Source: DASVXQ01 sp046727955
GTDB lineage: Bacteria; Actinomycetota; CALGFH01
Assembly (NCBI GenBank): GCA_046727955.1
Contig: JBKPDO010000175.1
Coordinates: forward strand, 1 to 8,234
DNA: 8,234 nt
Direction of reading: 5' to 3'
Shown here: positions 1-5,133 of the stretch, one piece after another
Numbering within the stretch: the stretch's first letter is position 1
How the letters are laid out: every line of letters starts with the position of its first letter
The notes under the pieces: generated by a model
Told to the model about the DNA's origin: nothing
Seen by the model: the letters and a program-made list of their open reading frames with translations, nothing else
The model's database searches: none
Position numbers and translations under genes: made by a program

Positions 1-230
1 GAGGCATCATCAGAGGTTCACTCGCGTTCAGCCGTCCAGTCTTCCCCTTCACCTGTGGCCCCCGGATGGAACGGGCACCCTTGGGCTTGACCCTGAGCTT
101 CGCACCCCGCAGTTACCCGCGACGCACGTCAGGGTGGGGACAGACCTTCGGACACTGGCCCGGAACTACACCCTCGGCATCGATCCTCCAGTCGGCGAGT
201 TCACTCGCAACGTGCGCCCTCGCGTCGCAC
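1..230 (-). mobile_element. 5' end of a group II intron (domain I part), continuing past the left edge
   Basis: Read on the minus strand from 230, the sequence begins GTGCG, the consensus start of bacterial group II introns. It begins exactly where the recombinase frame loses homology, after K-G-T-M-S plus one base. The first 19 nt can form a stem (GTGCG at 226-230 with CGCAC at 212-216). A second hairpin, GCGAG-TGAA-CTCGC, lies at 195-208. Possible exon-binding sites are visible: GGTGCC (74-79) is the exact complement of exon GGCACC, and TGGACG (33-38) can pair with the last six exon bases TGTCCG using two G-U pairs. No intron-encoded reverse transcriptase, domain V or 3' end is in the window, because the element continues leftward. 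Frames here have stops and no recognisable protein. An unrelated insertion or plain decay is the alternative. The identification rests on consensus and junction position, not on a covariance search. Confidence 0.62.
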
Positions 231-687
231 CGGACATGGTGCCTTTCAACCCGAGCAGGAGCCGGTCGTTGAAGCTGCAGGGGTCATACAGGCCGTCCTC
301 GTCCAGGATCAAGGTGCCCGACAGGGCGCAGATCTCCAGCAGGCGGTGCCAGTCGGTGTTGTTGCGGGCCAGCCGAGACACCTCCAGGCCGAGCACGATC
401 CCGGCGCGGCCCATGCCGACCTCGGCGACCAGGCGCTGGAAGCCGTCGCGGTCGGCGGCCGAGGCGCCAGAGTGGCCCTGGTCGGTGTCGATGACGATGA
501 GCTGCTCGGCGGTCCAGCCCAGCGCGATCGCCCGTCCCCGCAGGTCGTACTGGCGCTGGGTGGACTCGGTGTTGTGCAGCACCTGCCGCAGGGTGGACTG
601 GCGCACATACAGGTAGGCGTCGCGGCGCAGGTGCTCGGCGGTGACCTTGGTGGCCGCCTGGGGATCGGTGGTGATCGTGGGGCTCAT
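231..687 (-). CDS. Large serine recombinase, N-terminal catalytic part, interrupted at the 3' side
   Basis: This is the resolvase-type catalytic domain of a large serine recombinase, an enzyme that cuts and rejoins DNA through a serine-phosphate link. Visible motifs are Y-V-R-Q-S (residues 27-31, catalytic R29 and S31), the D-Q-G-H-S-G segment (69-74), and E-V-S-R-L-A-R (102-108) with the conserved arginines. L-K-G-T-M-S (147-152) leads into the usual connector helix. The frame then leaves homology. The expected next residue is Glu, and the last exon base is G at 231, so the break splits that codon. Conceptual translation runs on to a stop at 166-168 with intron-like sequence. ATG at 685-687 has AAGGAG about 10 nt upstream. 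The zinc-ribbon and DNA-binding C-terminus lies outside the window or is lost. If the insertion is a functional intron, splicing could restore the gene; otherwise it is a pseudogene. Confidence 0.88.
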
Positions 688-705
688 CGTTGGGGCGCTC
701 CTTGC

Positions 706-1008
706 TCACAGGTGGAGGTGGGCCAGGGCCATCGCGGCCAGGACGTGCACGAGCTCGAGCTGGCGGCCACCGGCAGCCGGCACCAGGGCGGCGGCGGTGG
801 GGGCGGCGGGAACCCACGATGCCGGCGGCGGCTCCGACCGCCACACCGTGATCCAGGCGGCCATGCCACGGCCGGCCAGCACGCCCAGGCCGAGCCCGTT
901 GCCGCCGGCCTGCCCGCCCAGCGCGATGGCCCGCAGCTGCTCGTAGCGCTGGTCCAGCTCACCGGCGGCCTCGCTGGCCGCGGGGACTTTTGCGGTCGGG
1001 CGGCTCAC
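706..1008 (-). CDS. Small uncharacterised protein of the recombinase cassette (100 aa)
   Basis: I do not recognise this protein. It starts at a GTG inside the 3' end of the helix-turn-helix gene (50-nt overlap, different frame) and ends 18 nt before the recombinase ATG. That placing suggests translational coupling in one transcript. The N-terminal third is polar with a short helix-like stretch (G-E-L-D-Q-R-Y-E-Q-L-R, residues 16-26). A Gly-rich stretch follows (31-48), then W-I-T-V-W-R (52-57), a Pro/Ala-rich segment and a hydrophobic C-terminus. The reading frame also extends upstream to 1290, but that part is a shadow of the helix-turn-helix gene, so the GTG at 1006-1008 is an inferred start. 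No strong ribosome binding site is visible. Support is the tight spacing and the uninterrupted frame filling the space between two real genes. Confidence 0.5.
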   Translation of the reverse strand: MSRPTAKVPAASEAAGELDQRYEQLRAIALGGQAGGNGLGLGVLAGRGMAAWITVWRSEPPPASWVPAAPTAAALVPAAGGRQLELVHVLAAMALAHLHL

Positions 1009-1474
1009 CTGCCGTTGGTGTCTGGCGTCGCCTGGCCAGCGCCCGCTGGATGGAGCGGGGATGCACCCGCAGCCCGAAGCGCTCGGCCAGCGGCTCGACC
1101 AGGTCTGCCGGCCGCAGCGAGGCATCGGCCGCCAGCAGTTGTTCGGCGAACTGGCACACCTGGTCGGTGAGCTTGTGGGCGCCACGCGGGCCGGGCTTGG
1201 CCGGTACCAACCCGGGCAGGCCGCCTCGCTGCAGCGCTGCCGCCGCCTGGTAGTAGGACGGGCGGGACAGCCCAAACGCCGCGGCCGCACGCGCCACCGG
1301 GGCTCCCTGCACCCGCACCTGGCGGACCATCTCGTACTTGACCTGCACCAGATCTCTGGCGTCGAAGAACGCCGAGGAGCCGAACTGCTGGTCGGTCACC
1401 GCTTCCGGATGCGGATTCAGCGTCCGCGACTGCGCCAGCGCCTCCACCTTGGGGTCCACTCGCCGCTTAGCCAC
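959..1474 (-). CDS. Helix-turn-helix DNA-binding protein of the recombinase cassette
   Basis: A 171-residue protein with two predicted helix-turn-helix units of the kind found in transposase N-terminal regions. The first spans about residues 56-81 (P-V-A-R-A-A-A-A-F-G-L-S-R-P-S-Y-Y, the pattern of an HTH that reads a specific site). The second, winged-helix-like, spans about 100-150 and includes F-G-L-R-V-H-P-R-S-I-Q-R-A-L. The basic tail is rich in Arg, Lys and Pro. There is no DDE catalytic core, so it is not a transposase by itself; a role as site-recognition or regulatory partner of the serine recombinase downstream is inferred from the shared operon. The GTG at 1472-1474 is chosen because GGGAGG lies 4 nt upstream; an in-frame GTG at 1498 would add eight residues. 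The 3' end overlaps the next gene by 50 nt. Confidence 0.75.
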   Translation of the reverse strand: MAKRRVDPKVEALAQSRTLNPHPEAVTDQQFGSSAFFDARDLVQVKYEMVRQVRVQGAPVARAAAAFGLSRPSYYQAAAALQRGGLPGLVPAKPGPRGAHKLTDQVCQFAEQLLAADASLRPADLVEPLAERFGLRVHPRSIQRALARRRQTPTAGEPPDRKSPRGQRGRR

Positions 1475-1498
1475 GCCGCCTCCCTGCTCGTCGATCAC

Positions 1499-1680
1499 GA
1501 TTGCGTAAGGAGGATTATGTCAGATCACCACGACAGGAGTGGCCACAACAGGCATCCACACCTCAATGCTGCCAGGTCAAGTGCCGATATTTGCTGTGAG
1601 TAGTGGGATGACAGCGCGATCACTCCAGCACCGGCGGCATAATCGTCCTAACAGCTACGGCGTAATCTGCTTGACACCGA
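1499..1680. other. Intergenic spacer of relatively lower GC inside the recombinase cassette
   Basis: This 182-bp stretch separates the DUF5372-like gene from the helix-turn-helix gene and is visibly richer in A/T than its surroundings. It holds the candidate -10 element and a TTGACC hexamer (minus strand, near 1575) without a good partner. On the plus strand a perfect AAGGAGG (1508-1514) lies 3 nt before an ATG (1518) that opens a 28-codon frame ending at 1603. The likely role is the regulatory region of the cassette. No RNA gene is recognised. Confidence 0.4.
1515..1520 (-). promoter_or_regulatory. Possible -10 element (CATAAT, extended TGA) for the recombinase cassette
   Basis: On the minus strand TGACATAAT matches an extended -10 (TGnTATAAT) with one mismatch. 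It sits 41 nt upstream of the helix-turn-helix GTG. No -35 match is seen at 16-18 nt, so the call rests on the extended -10 alone. Confidence 0.3.
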
Positions 1681-1935
1681 TCACGCTCGAGCGGCCCCGG
1701 AGCGCAGCCGCTCCACCAGGTCGGCCAGCTCCAACAGGTCCGTGACCCGAAACGGGCAACGGCCTGCCGCCATCACCACGAACGGGTCGGCTGCCACCAC
1801 GTCGGTCCATGCTGCAGGCAGCGACCGCACCTCGCCATGCTCGTCACGGACACAGACCCGGTCCTCGCCCCAGTTCTGGCGGCGGACCACGAACTCGTAC
1901 TCGCGGCCAAACCACGGATGAAACGGGTGCGTCAC
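1681..1935 (-). CDS. DUF5372-like small protein of the recombinase cassette (84 aa)
   Basis: The pattern T-H-P-F-H-P (residues 2-7), F-G-R-E-Y-E-F (9-15), N-W-G-E-D-R-V (21-27), L-P-A-A-W-T-D-V-V (39-47), D-P-F-V-V (50-54) and G-R-C-P-F-R-V-T-D-L-L-E-L (58-70) matches small actinobacterial proteins I recall as the DUF5372 family, often encoded beside recombinases and transposases. Function is unknown. The compact, beta-rich, Trp- and Arg-containing sequence suggests a small globular protein; there is no signal peptide or membrane segment. The start is GTG at 1933-1935 because the conserved motif begins at residue 2, although no clear ribosome binding site precedes it. It is co-directional with the helix-turn-helix gene 207 bp downstream. 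The upstream side abuts a truncated transposase on the opposite strand, so this gene probably marks one end of the inserted cassette. Confidence 0.7.
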   Translation of the reverse strand: MTHPFHPWFGREYEFVVRRQNWGEDRVCVRDEHGEVRSLPAAWTDVVAADPFVVMAAGRCPFRVTDLLELADLVERLRSGAARA

Positions 1936-1976
1936 CCGGACAATACGCTGCCCACCGGCGTCATCGGGTGCATTTG

Positions 1977-2255
1977 ACGACGCGGTCCAACGCGTTCGCC
2001 GAGCGCTGGGTGCGGACAGTACGGCAGGAGTGCCTGGACTGGATGCTGATCCGAGGTCGACGCCATCTCGAGCGGGTCCTCGACGAGTACGTACGGCACT
2101 ACAACCACCAGCGACCCCATCGAGGCCTTCAGCTTCGTCCGCCGAGGAGTAACGGCACCGGATCCGTGCCGTCCGCTGTTGCGGTCACTGATCGCGTTCG
2201 ACGTCGGGATCGGCTCGGGGGCTTGGTTCACGAGTATTGCCAGGCCGCAGCGTGA
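1977..2255 (+). pseudogene. DDE transposase remnant (IS3/IS481-like integrase core), 5' truncated
   Basis: About 92 codons of the C-terminal end of an rve-type transposase. Diagnostic sequence is N-A-F-A-E-R-W-V-R-T (the motif holding the final Glu of the DDE triad), then E-C-L-D-W-M-L-I, R-R-H-L-E-R-V-L, and H-Y-N-H-Q-R-P-H-R-G-L. The usual tail, R-L-G-G-L-V-H-E-Y, precedes a TGA at 2253-2255. Both catalytic Asp residues and the DNA-binding N-terminus are missing. Although the frame stays open to 1809, the residues before about 1977 are unrelated and are a shadow of the DUF5372-like gene. The break lies 42 bp from the start of that gene, which suggests the recombinase cassette inserted into or beside this transposase gene; the missing half may lie beyond the left edge. 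It cannot encode an active enzyme. Confidence 0.85.
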
Positions 2256-2300
2256 CGATCAGGTTTCTGAACCCTACGGGGCTCGCCCGTTCCGGTGACA

Positions 2301-2314
2301 GGCAGGGCGCTGCC
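2301..2314. repeat. Small inverted repeat downstream of the transposase remnant
   Basis: GGCAG-GGCG-CTGCC is a perfect 5-bp stem with a 4-nt loop, 46 nt after the transposase stop. It has no T tract. It could be a leftover of the insertion-sequence end or a weak terminator. The rest of 2256-2397 shows no gene. Confidence 0.3.
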
Positions 2315-2397
2315 CCAGCTCACCGAGCCGCGCGGCGTCGGCGCTGTCGCCCGAAGCACGAGCCTCTGTAATCAATGAACTGTCGGCAAGCCCGTTC

Positions 2398-2592
2398 CAC
2401 AGGATGCTCGGCCACAAGGACGCGGTGCAGACCTTGAACCGCTACGGCCACCTCTACCCCGACGAGCTCGACTCGCTCGCCGACCGCCTCGAGCAGGTCC
2501 ACGAACGCGCCCGCGCGGCAGCCCACGCGGACCGTACGCGGACCGAGAGCGGCCCGACAGTGGTCCAGATAGGCAAAGGAGCAGGTCAGTGA
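2398..2592 (+). pseudogene. Tyrosine integrase remnant, C-terminal end only
   Basis: The frame encodes H-R-M-L-G-H-K-D-A-V-Q-T-L-N-R-Y-G-H-L-Y-P-D-E-L, the last catalytic block of phage-type tyrosine recombinases. It includes the L-G-H histidine and the nucleophilic tyrosine of R-Y-G-H-L. A helical, Arg/Ala-rich C-terminal tail follows, to a TGA at 2590-2592. The catalytic Arg boxes and the core-binding domain are missing. In-frame sequence upstream of about 2398 does not look like integrase, so the gene is 5' truncated. An ATG at 2404 opens a 62-residue frame but would give no active enzyme. The stop is 14 nt from the 3' end of ssrA and the two genes converge. That is the usual arrangement of islands whose integrase uses the tmRNA 3' end as attachment site. 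Confidence 0.86.
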
Positions 2593-2597
2593 CCTGC
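2581..2597 (-). terminator. Perfect dyad between ssrA and the integrase remnant, probable ssrA terminator
   Basis: GCAGGTCA-C-TGACCTGC (minus strand) is an 8+1+8 perfect inverted repeat, usable as a 6-bp stem with a 5-nt loop. On the minus strand it starts 9 nt after the tmRNA 3' end and is followed by TCCTTT, a weak T-rich run. It overlaps the integrase stop codon. A recombinase or regulator binding site is the alternative reading. Confidence 0.5.
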
Positions 2598-2605
2598 GGC
2601 TTTAG

Positions 2606-2954
2606 TGGAGGTGGGGGGACTCGAACCCCCGTCCCATGACGTCGTCCCAGGGCTTCTCCGAGCGCAGCCACCGGGTGGATCTCGGACCTGGGTTGTCCGG
2701 CGGCACCGCATCCAGGCCCCAGCCCGCTTAGTGTTCCCGAACGGGAGCGGGCGCCCCGAACGGGTGAAGCCTGCTATCGACGCCCGACCCGCTCCCGCAG
2801 GCGAAGAGCGGCGGACGGCTACCTAAGAGAGCTTAGGCAGCGAGCGCGTAGTTGGTCTTGGCGCTTGTTTGTTTCGCGGTTTGATACGGAGCCCCGCGAA
2901 CTCCGGCTCGCTTCCCCTGAGTCGATCCGCCACGGTCGAACCCAAGGCACCCCC
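2606..2954 (-). ncRNA. ssrA: Transfer-messenger RNA (tmRNA)
   Basis: tmRNA is charged with alanine, enters stalled ribosomes with SmpB, and encodes a degradation tag. The 5' strand GGGGGTG (2948-2954) pairs with CACCTCC (2607-2613) to form the 7-bp acceptor stem with one G-U pair. The T arm at 2614-2630 has five G-C pairs and the loop TTCGAGT. The conserved TTCGAC near the 5' end is at 2935-2940. The tag frame ends in Y-A-L-A-A and its stop lies in a CTAAG/CTTAG hairpin, as is usual. Mature length is 349 nt before CCA addition. After the discriminator A the genome reads CTA, so CCA is apparently not encoded. The gene lies 90 bp downstream of smpB. Its 3' end borders an integrase remnant, which marks it as an integration site. 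Confidence 0.95.
2833..2877 (-). other. tmRNA proteolysis-tag reading frame (AKQTSAKTNYALAA)
   Basis: In the tmRNA, a frame from GCG at 2875-2877 to TAA at 2833-2835 encodes 14 residues, AKQTSAKTNYALAA. The end Y-A-L-A-A is the canonical ClpXP-type degron. The resume codon is inferred as the Ala codon that gives a typical length; Ala is the usual first tag residue. The residues before it are uncertain. Confidence 0.8.
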
Positions 2955-2974
2955 ATGTGTAGTTGTCGTGAACA

Positions 2975-2990
2975 TCCGGCGACTGCCGGA
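2975..2990 (-). other. Leader hairpin between smpB and ssrA
   Basis: TCCGGC-AGTC-GCCGGA is a perfect 6-bp stem with a 4-nt loop, 21-36 nt upstream of the mature tmRNA 5' end. No T run follows, so it is unlikely to be an intrinsic terminator. It fits the 5' leader of a pre-tmRNA that RNase P would remove. Confidence 0.4.
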
Positions 2991-2997
2991 CACCCCC

Positions 2998-3003
2998 ATT
3001 GTA
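2998..3003 (-). promoter_or_regulatory. Possible ssrA -10 element (TACAAT)
   Basis: TACAAT matches the -10 consensus at five of six positions and lies just after the smpB stop. A start about 7 nt downstream would open the transcript at the leader hairpin, roughly 37 nt before the mature tmRNA end. No convincing -35 is seen, so ssrA may also be read through from smpB. Confidence 0.35.
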
Positions 3004-3044
3004 ACGTCCCGCCACGCCGGCCCCATTCCGCGGTCGGCATTGGA

Positions 3045-3512
3045 TCAGCCGCGAACGCGGGCCTTGCGGACCCGGTCCATCTCGCGCGCGGCGTCCCGCT
3101 TGGCGATCGCCTGGCGCTTGTCGTAGGCGCGCTTCCCCCTGGCCACGCCCAGCTCCACCTTTACGAGCTGCTGCTTGAAATACAGGCGCAGCGGCACCAG
3201 CGTCAGGCCGCGCTCGGCGACGCGACGCGCGAGCTGGTCGATCTCCTTGCGGTGCAGCAGCAGCTTGCGGGCGCGGGTCGGCTCGTGCCCTTCGTAGCCG
3301 GTGTGCGAATAGGCGGGGATCTGCATGTGCAGGATCACCTCACCGCAGTCGACCTCCGCGTAGGCGTCCTGCAACGAGGCTCGGCCCTCCCGCAGCGTCT
3401 TCACCTCGCTGCCGCGAAGCTGGATCCCCGCCTCGATGGTGTCGAGGATCTCGTAGTCGTGCCGGGCACGCCGATTCGTCGCCACTGTGCCCGGTGGCTC
3501 CTTCCTGGGCAC
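3045..3512 (-). CDS. smpB: SmpB, tmRNA-binding protein
   Basis: SmpB binds the tRNA-like part of tmRNA and places it in the empty A site of stalled ribosomes. The 155 residues cover the whole family: the T-N-R-R-A-R-H-D-Y start of the beta-barrel (12-20), G-S-E-V-K-T-L-R-E-G-R-A-S-L (34-47), and the R-K-L-L-L-H-R-K-E-I stretch. L-Y-F-K and V-K-V-E-L-G-V-A-R-G-K follow, then Y-D-K-R (130-133) leading to the basic C-terminal helix that reaches into the mRNA channel. Length is normal. GTG at 3510-3512 has GGAGA 3 nt upstream; an in-frame GTG at 3486-3488 has AAGGAG 12 nt upstream and would remove only the flexible N-terminus. It lies 30 bp after ftsX and 90 bp before its partner ssrA on the same strand, so it probably belongs to the ftsEX transcript. 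Confidence 0.98.
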   Translation of the reverse strand: MPRKEPPGTVATNRRARHDYEILDTIEAGIQLRGSEVKTLREGRASLQDAYAEVDCGEVILHMQIPAYSHTGYEGHEPTRARKLLLHRKEIDQLARRVAERGLTLVPLRLYFKQQLVKVELGVARGKRAYDKRQAIAKRDAAREMDRVRKARVRG

Positions 3513-3542
3513 CGCTCTCCCGTTCCCTGTTCTCCGCTACGG

Positions 3543-4457
3543 CTACACGCGCACGTACTTGCGCAGCGCCATGATGCTCGCGAGCGCGGAGACGACCACC
3601 CCGAGGAGCAGCAGGACCACGAATGACTCGTACAGCTCGTGTTTGCCCGCGATCGGCAGGAGCTGCAAGATCGAGACCTGGTGCCGCACTCGGTCGAGGT
3701 AGAGCATCCCCGCTGCGAGCAGCCCGAACGCCACCAGGGTACCGAGTAAGCCGGCGACCACGCCCTCGGCCAGGAACGGCAGCCGAATGTAGGTGTTGCT
3801 CGCCCCGACCAGCTTCATGATCTGGGTCTCCTTGCGCCGGGCGAAGGCGGCGACGCGCACCGTCACCACGATAAGCACCACCGCGGCTCCGCCGAGCACG
3901 CCGGAGAGCACCAAGAAGGAGATCTTCGCCAAGTTCAGGATGGCGAACAGTCGCTCCACCAGCCTGCGCTGGTCGACCACCTCGGCGATGCCGGCGCTGC
4001 AGATCTCCTTGCCGCGCGAGTCGGTCCTGCCGGAGCAGAACAGATCATGCACCTGGTCGAACTGGTTCGGGTCGCGGAGCTTCACGCGGAAGCTCTCGGG
4101 AAGCACGCTGGCGGTGACGTTGCGCACCATATCGGGCGAGTCGCGGAACTGGTCCTTGAAGCGCTCGTAGGCCTGCTGCTGCGACTCGTAGAAGACGCGC
4201 TCCACCACCGGCAGCTCGCGGATCTGGTTGCCGACGCTCTGACGCTGCTGGGTGGTGATGCCCTTTGCGAGGAACACAGACACCTCGATCTTGTCCGACC
4301 AGTAGCCCCCCCAGAGGTTTACCTGTTTGCCCGCGAGCAGCGCGATGCCGAAGAGGGTGAGGCTGATCGCCACGATGATCACCATGGCGCCGGCCAAGAG
4401 GAGATTTCGGCGGAACCCGCGGTAGGCCTCGGCGAGGATGTACCTGAGCCTAGCCAA
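3543..4457 (-). CDS. ftsX: Cell-division protein FtsX, membrane subunit of FtsEX
   Basis: FtsX is the membrane half of FtsEX, which passes ATP-driven conformational change from the cytoplasm to peptidoglycan hydrolases at the septum. The 304 residues show the family plan: a cytoplasmic start (R-L-R-Y-I-L-A-E-A-Y-R-G-F-R-R), TM1 about 19-42, and an extracellular domain about 44-178. TM2 is at 180-204, a cytoplasmic loop holds R-R-K-E-T-Q-I-M-K-L-V-G-A-S (207-220), and TM3 (229-253) and TM4 (276-298) complete the permease. The extracellular domain carries two cysteines, C141 and C153, that could form a disulfide. TTG at 4455-4457 is chosen because it gives the conserved N-terminus, with a GGGGGGTG run about 8 nt upstream. 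It overlaps the ftsE stop by 8 nt, so the pair is translationally coupled. Confidence 0.97.
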   Translation of the reverse strand: MARLRYILAEAYRGFRRNLLLAGAMVIIVAISLTLFGIALLAGKQVNLWGGYWSDKIEVSVFLAKGITTQQRQSVGNQIRELPVVERVFYESQQQAYERFKDQFRDSPDMVRNVTASVLPESFRVKLRDPNQFDQVHDLFCSGRTDSRGKEICSAGIAEVVDQRRLVERLFAILNLAKISFLVLSGVLGGAAVVLIVVTVRVAAFARRKETQIMKLVGASNTYIRLPFLAEGVVAGLLGTLVAFGLLAAGMLYLDRVRHQVSILQLLPIAGKHELYESFVVLLLLGVVVSALASIMALRKYVRV

Positions 4458-5133
4458 GGTCGTACACCCCCCGCTCCTGGTCGCGGATGACCTTGCCGTG
4501 CTCCAGCTCGATGACGCGCTTGCGCATCGTGTCGACGATGCGCTCGTCGTGCGTCGCCATCACCACGGTCGTACCGGTCCGGTTGATGCGCTCGAGCAGC
4601 TTCATGATGTCCTGGGAGGTGCTCGGGTCGAGGTTCCCGGTGGGCTCGTCGCAGAGCATCAGCAGCGGGCGGTTGACGAACGCGCGCGCGATCGAGACGC
4701 GCTGCTGCTCGCCACCCGAAAGCTCGTGAGGGAAGCGGTCGGCCTTGTCATGCAGGCCCACCAGCTTGAGCACCTCGGGGACGGTGCGGTAGATGGAGTG
4801 GCGCCGGGCGCCGATGACCTCGAGCGCGAAGGCGACGTTCTCGCGCACGGTCTTGTTGGGCAGGAGCTTGAAGTCCTGGAACACGCAGCCGATCGCGCGC
4901 CGCAGCGCCGGGACTTTCCAGGAGGCCAGCCGGTTCAGCTCCTTGCCAGCCACCCAGATGCGGCCGGCGCTGGGCCGCTCCTCCTTGATGAGCAGGCGGA
5001 TGAAGGTCGACTTGCCGGAACCGGACTGGCCGACGACGAAGACGAATTCGCCCTTGCGCATCTCCACCGAGACGTCATCGAGGGCGATGACGTCGTTGCC
5101 GTAGACCTTGGTGACGTGGTCGAGTTTGATCAC
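4450..5133 (-). CDS. ftsE: Cell-division ATP-binding protein FtsE
   Basis: FtsE is the ATPase subunit that drives FtsX at the division site. All ABC motifs are intact: Walker A G-Q-S-G-S-G-K-S-T (35-43), Q-loop Q86 within C-V-F-Q-D-F-K-L-L, signature L-S-G-G-E-Q-Q-R (138-145), Walker B L-L-M-L-C-D-E (157-163, with D162 and catalytic E163), D-loop N-L-D (167-169) and H-loop H195. The length of 227 residues is normal. The F-Q-D-F-K-L-L segment after the Q-loop glutamine is typical of FtsE as opposed to LolD-type ABC proteins. GTG at 5131-5133 is the start; AAAGG lies 11 nt upstream and GGAG sits very close to the codon. It is the first gene of the ftsE-ftsX-smpB-ssrA block. prfB, often just upstream in actinobacteria, is absent here. 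Confidence 0.98.
   Translation of the reverse strand: MIKLDHVTKVYGNDVIALDDVSVEMRKGEFVFVVGQSGSGKSTFIRLLIKEERPSAGRIWVAGKELNRLASWKVPALRRAIGCVFQDFKLLPNKTVRENVAFALEVIGARRHSIYRTVPEVLKLVGLHDKADRFPHELSGGEQQRVSIARAFVNRPLLMLCDEPTGNLDPSTSQDIMKLLERINRTGTTVVMATHDERIVDTMRKRVIELEHGKVIRDQERGVYDLG

Noticed and set aside
346..1170. 274-codon plus-strand open frame
   Set aside because: It is antisense to the recombinase, the 100-residue gene and the HTH gene; composition is low-complexity.
1809..1976. Upstream extension of the transposase frame
   Set aside because: These codons are antisense to the DUF5372-like gene and do not resemble a transposase.
2404..2592. 62-residue frame as a small intact protein
   Set aside because: Its sequence is the catalytic C-terminus of a tyrosine integrase, so it is a truncated remnant.
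2607..2630. T-arm-like sequence resembling the end of a tRNA gene
   Set aside because: Its acceptor partner lies at 2948-2954 with a tag frame between, so it is the tmRNA and not a separate tRNA.
2865..3626. 253-codon plus-strand open frame
   Set aside because: It runs antisense to ssrA and smpB, both of which are certain.
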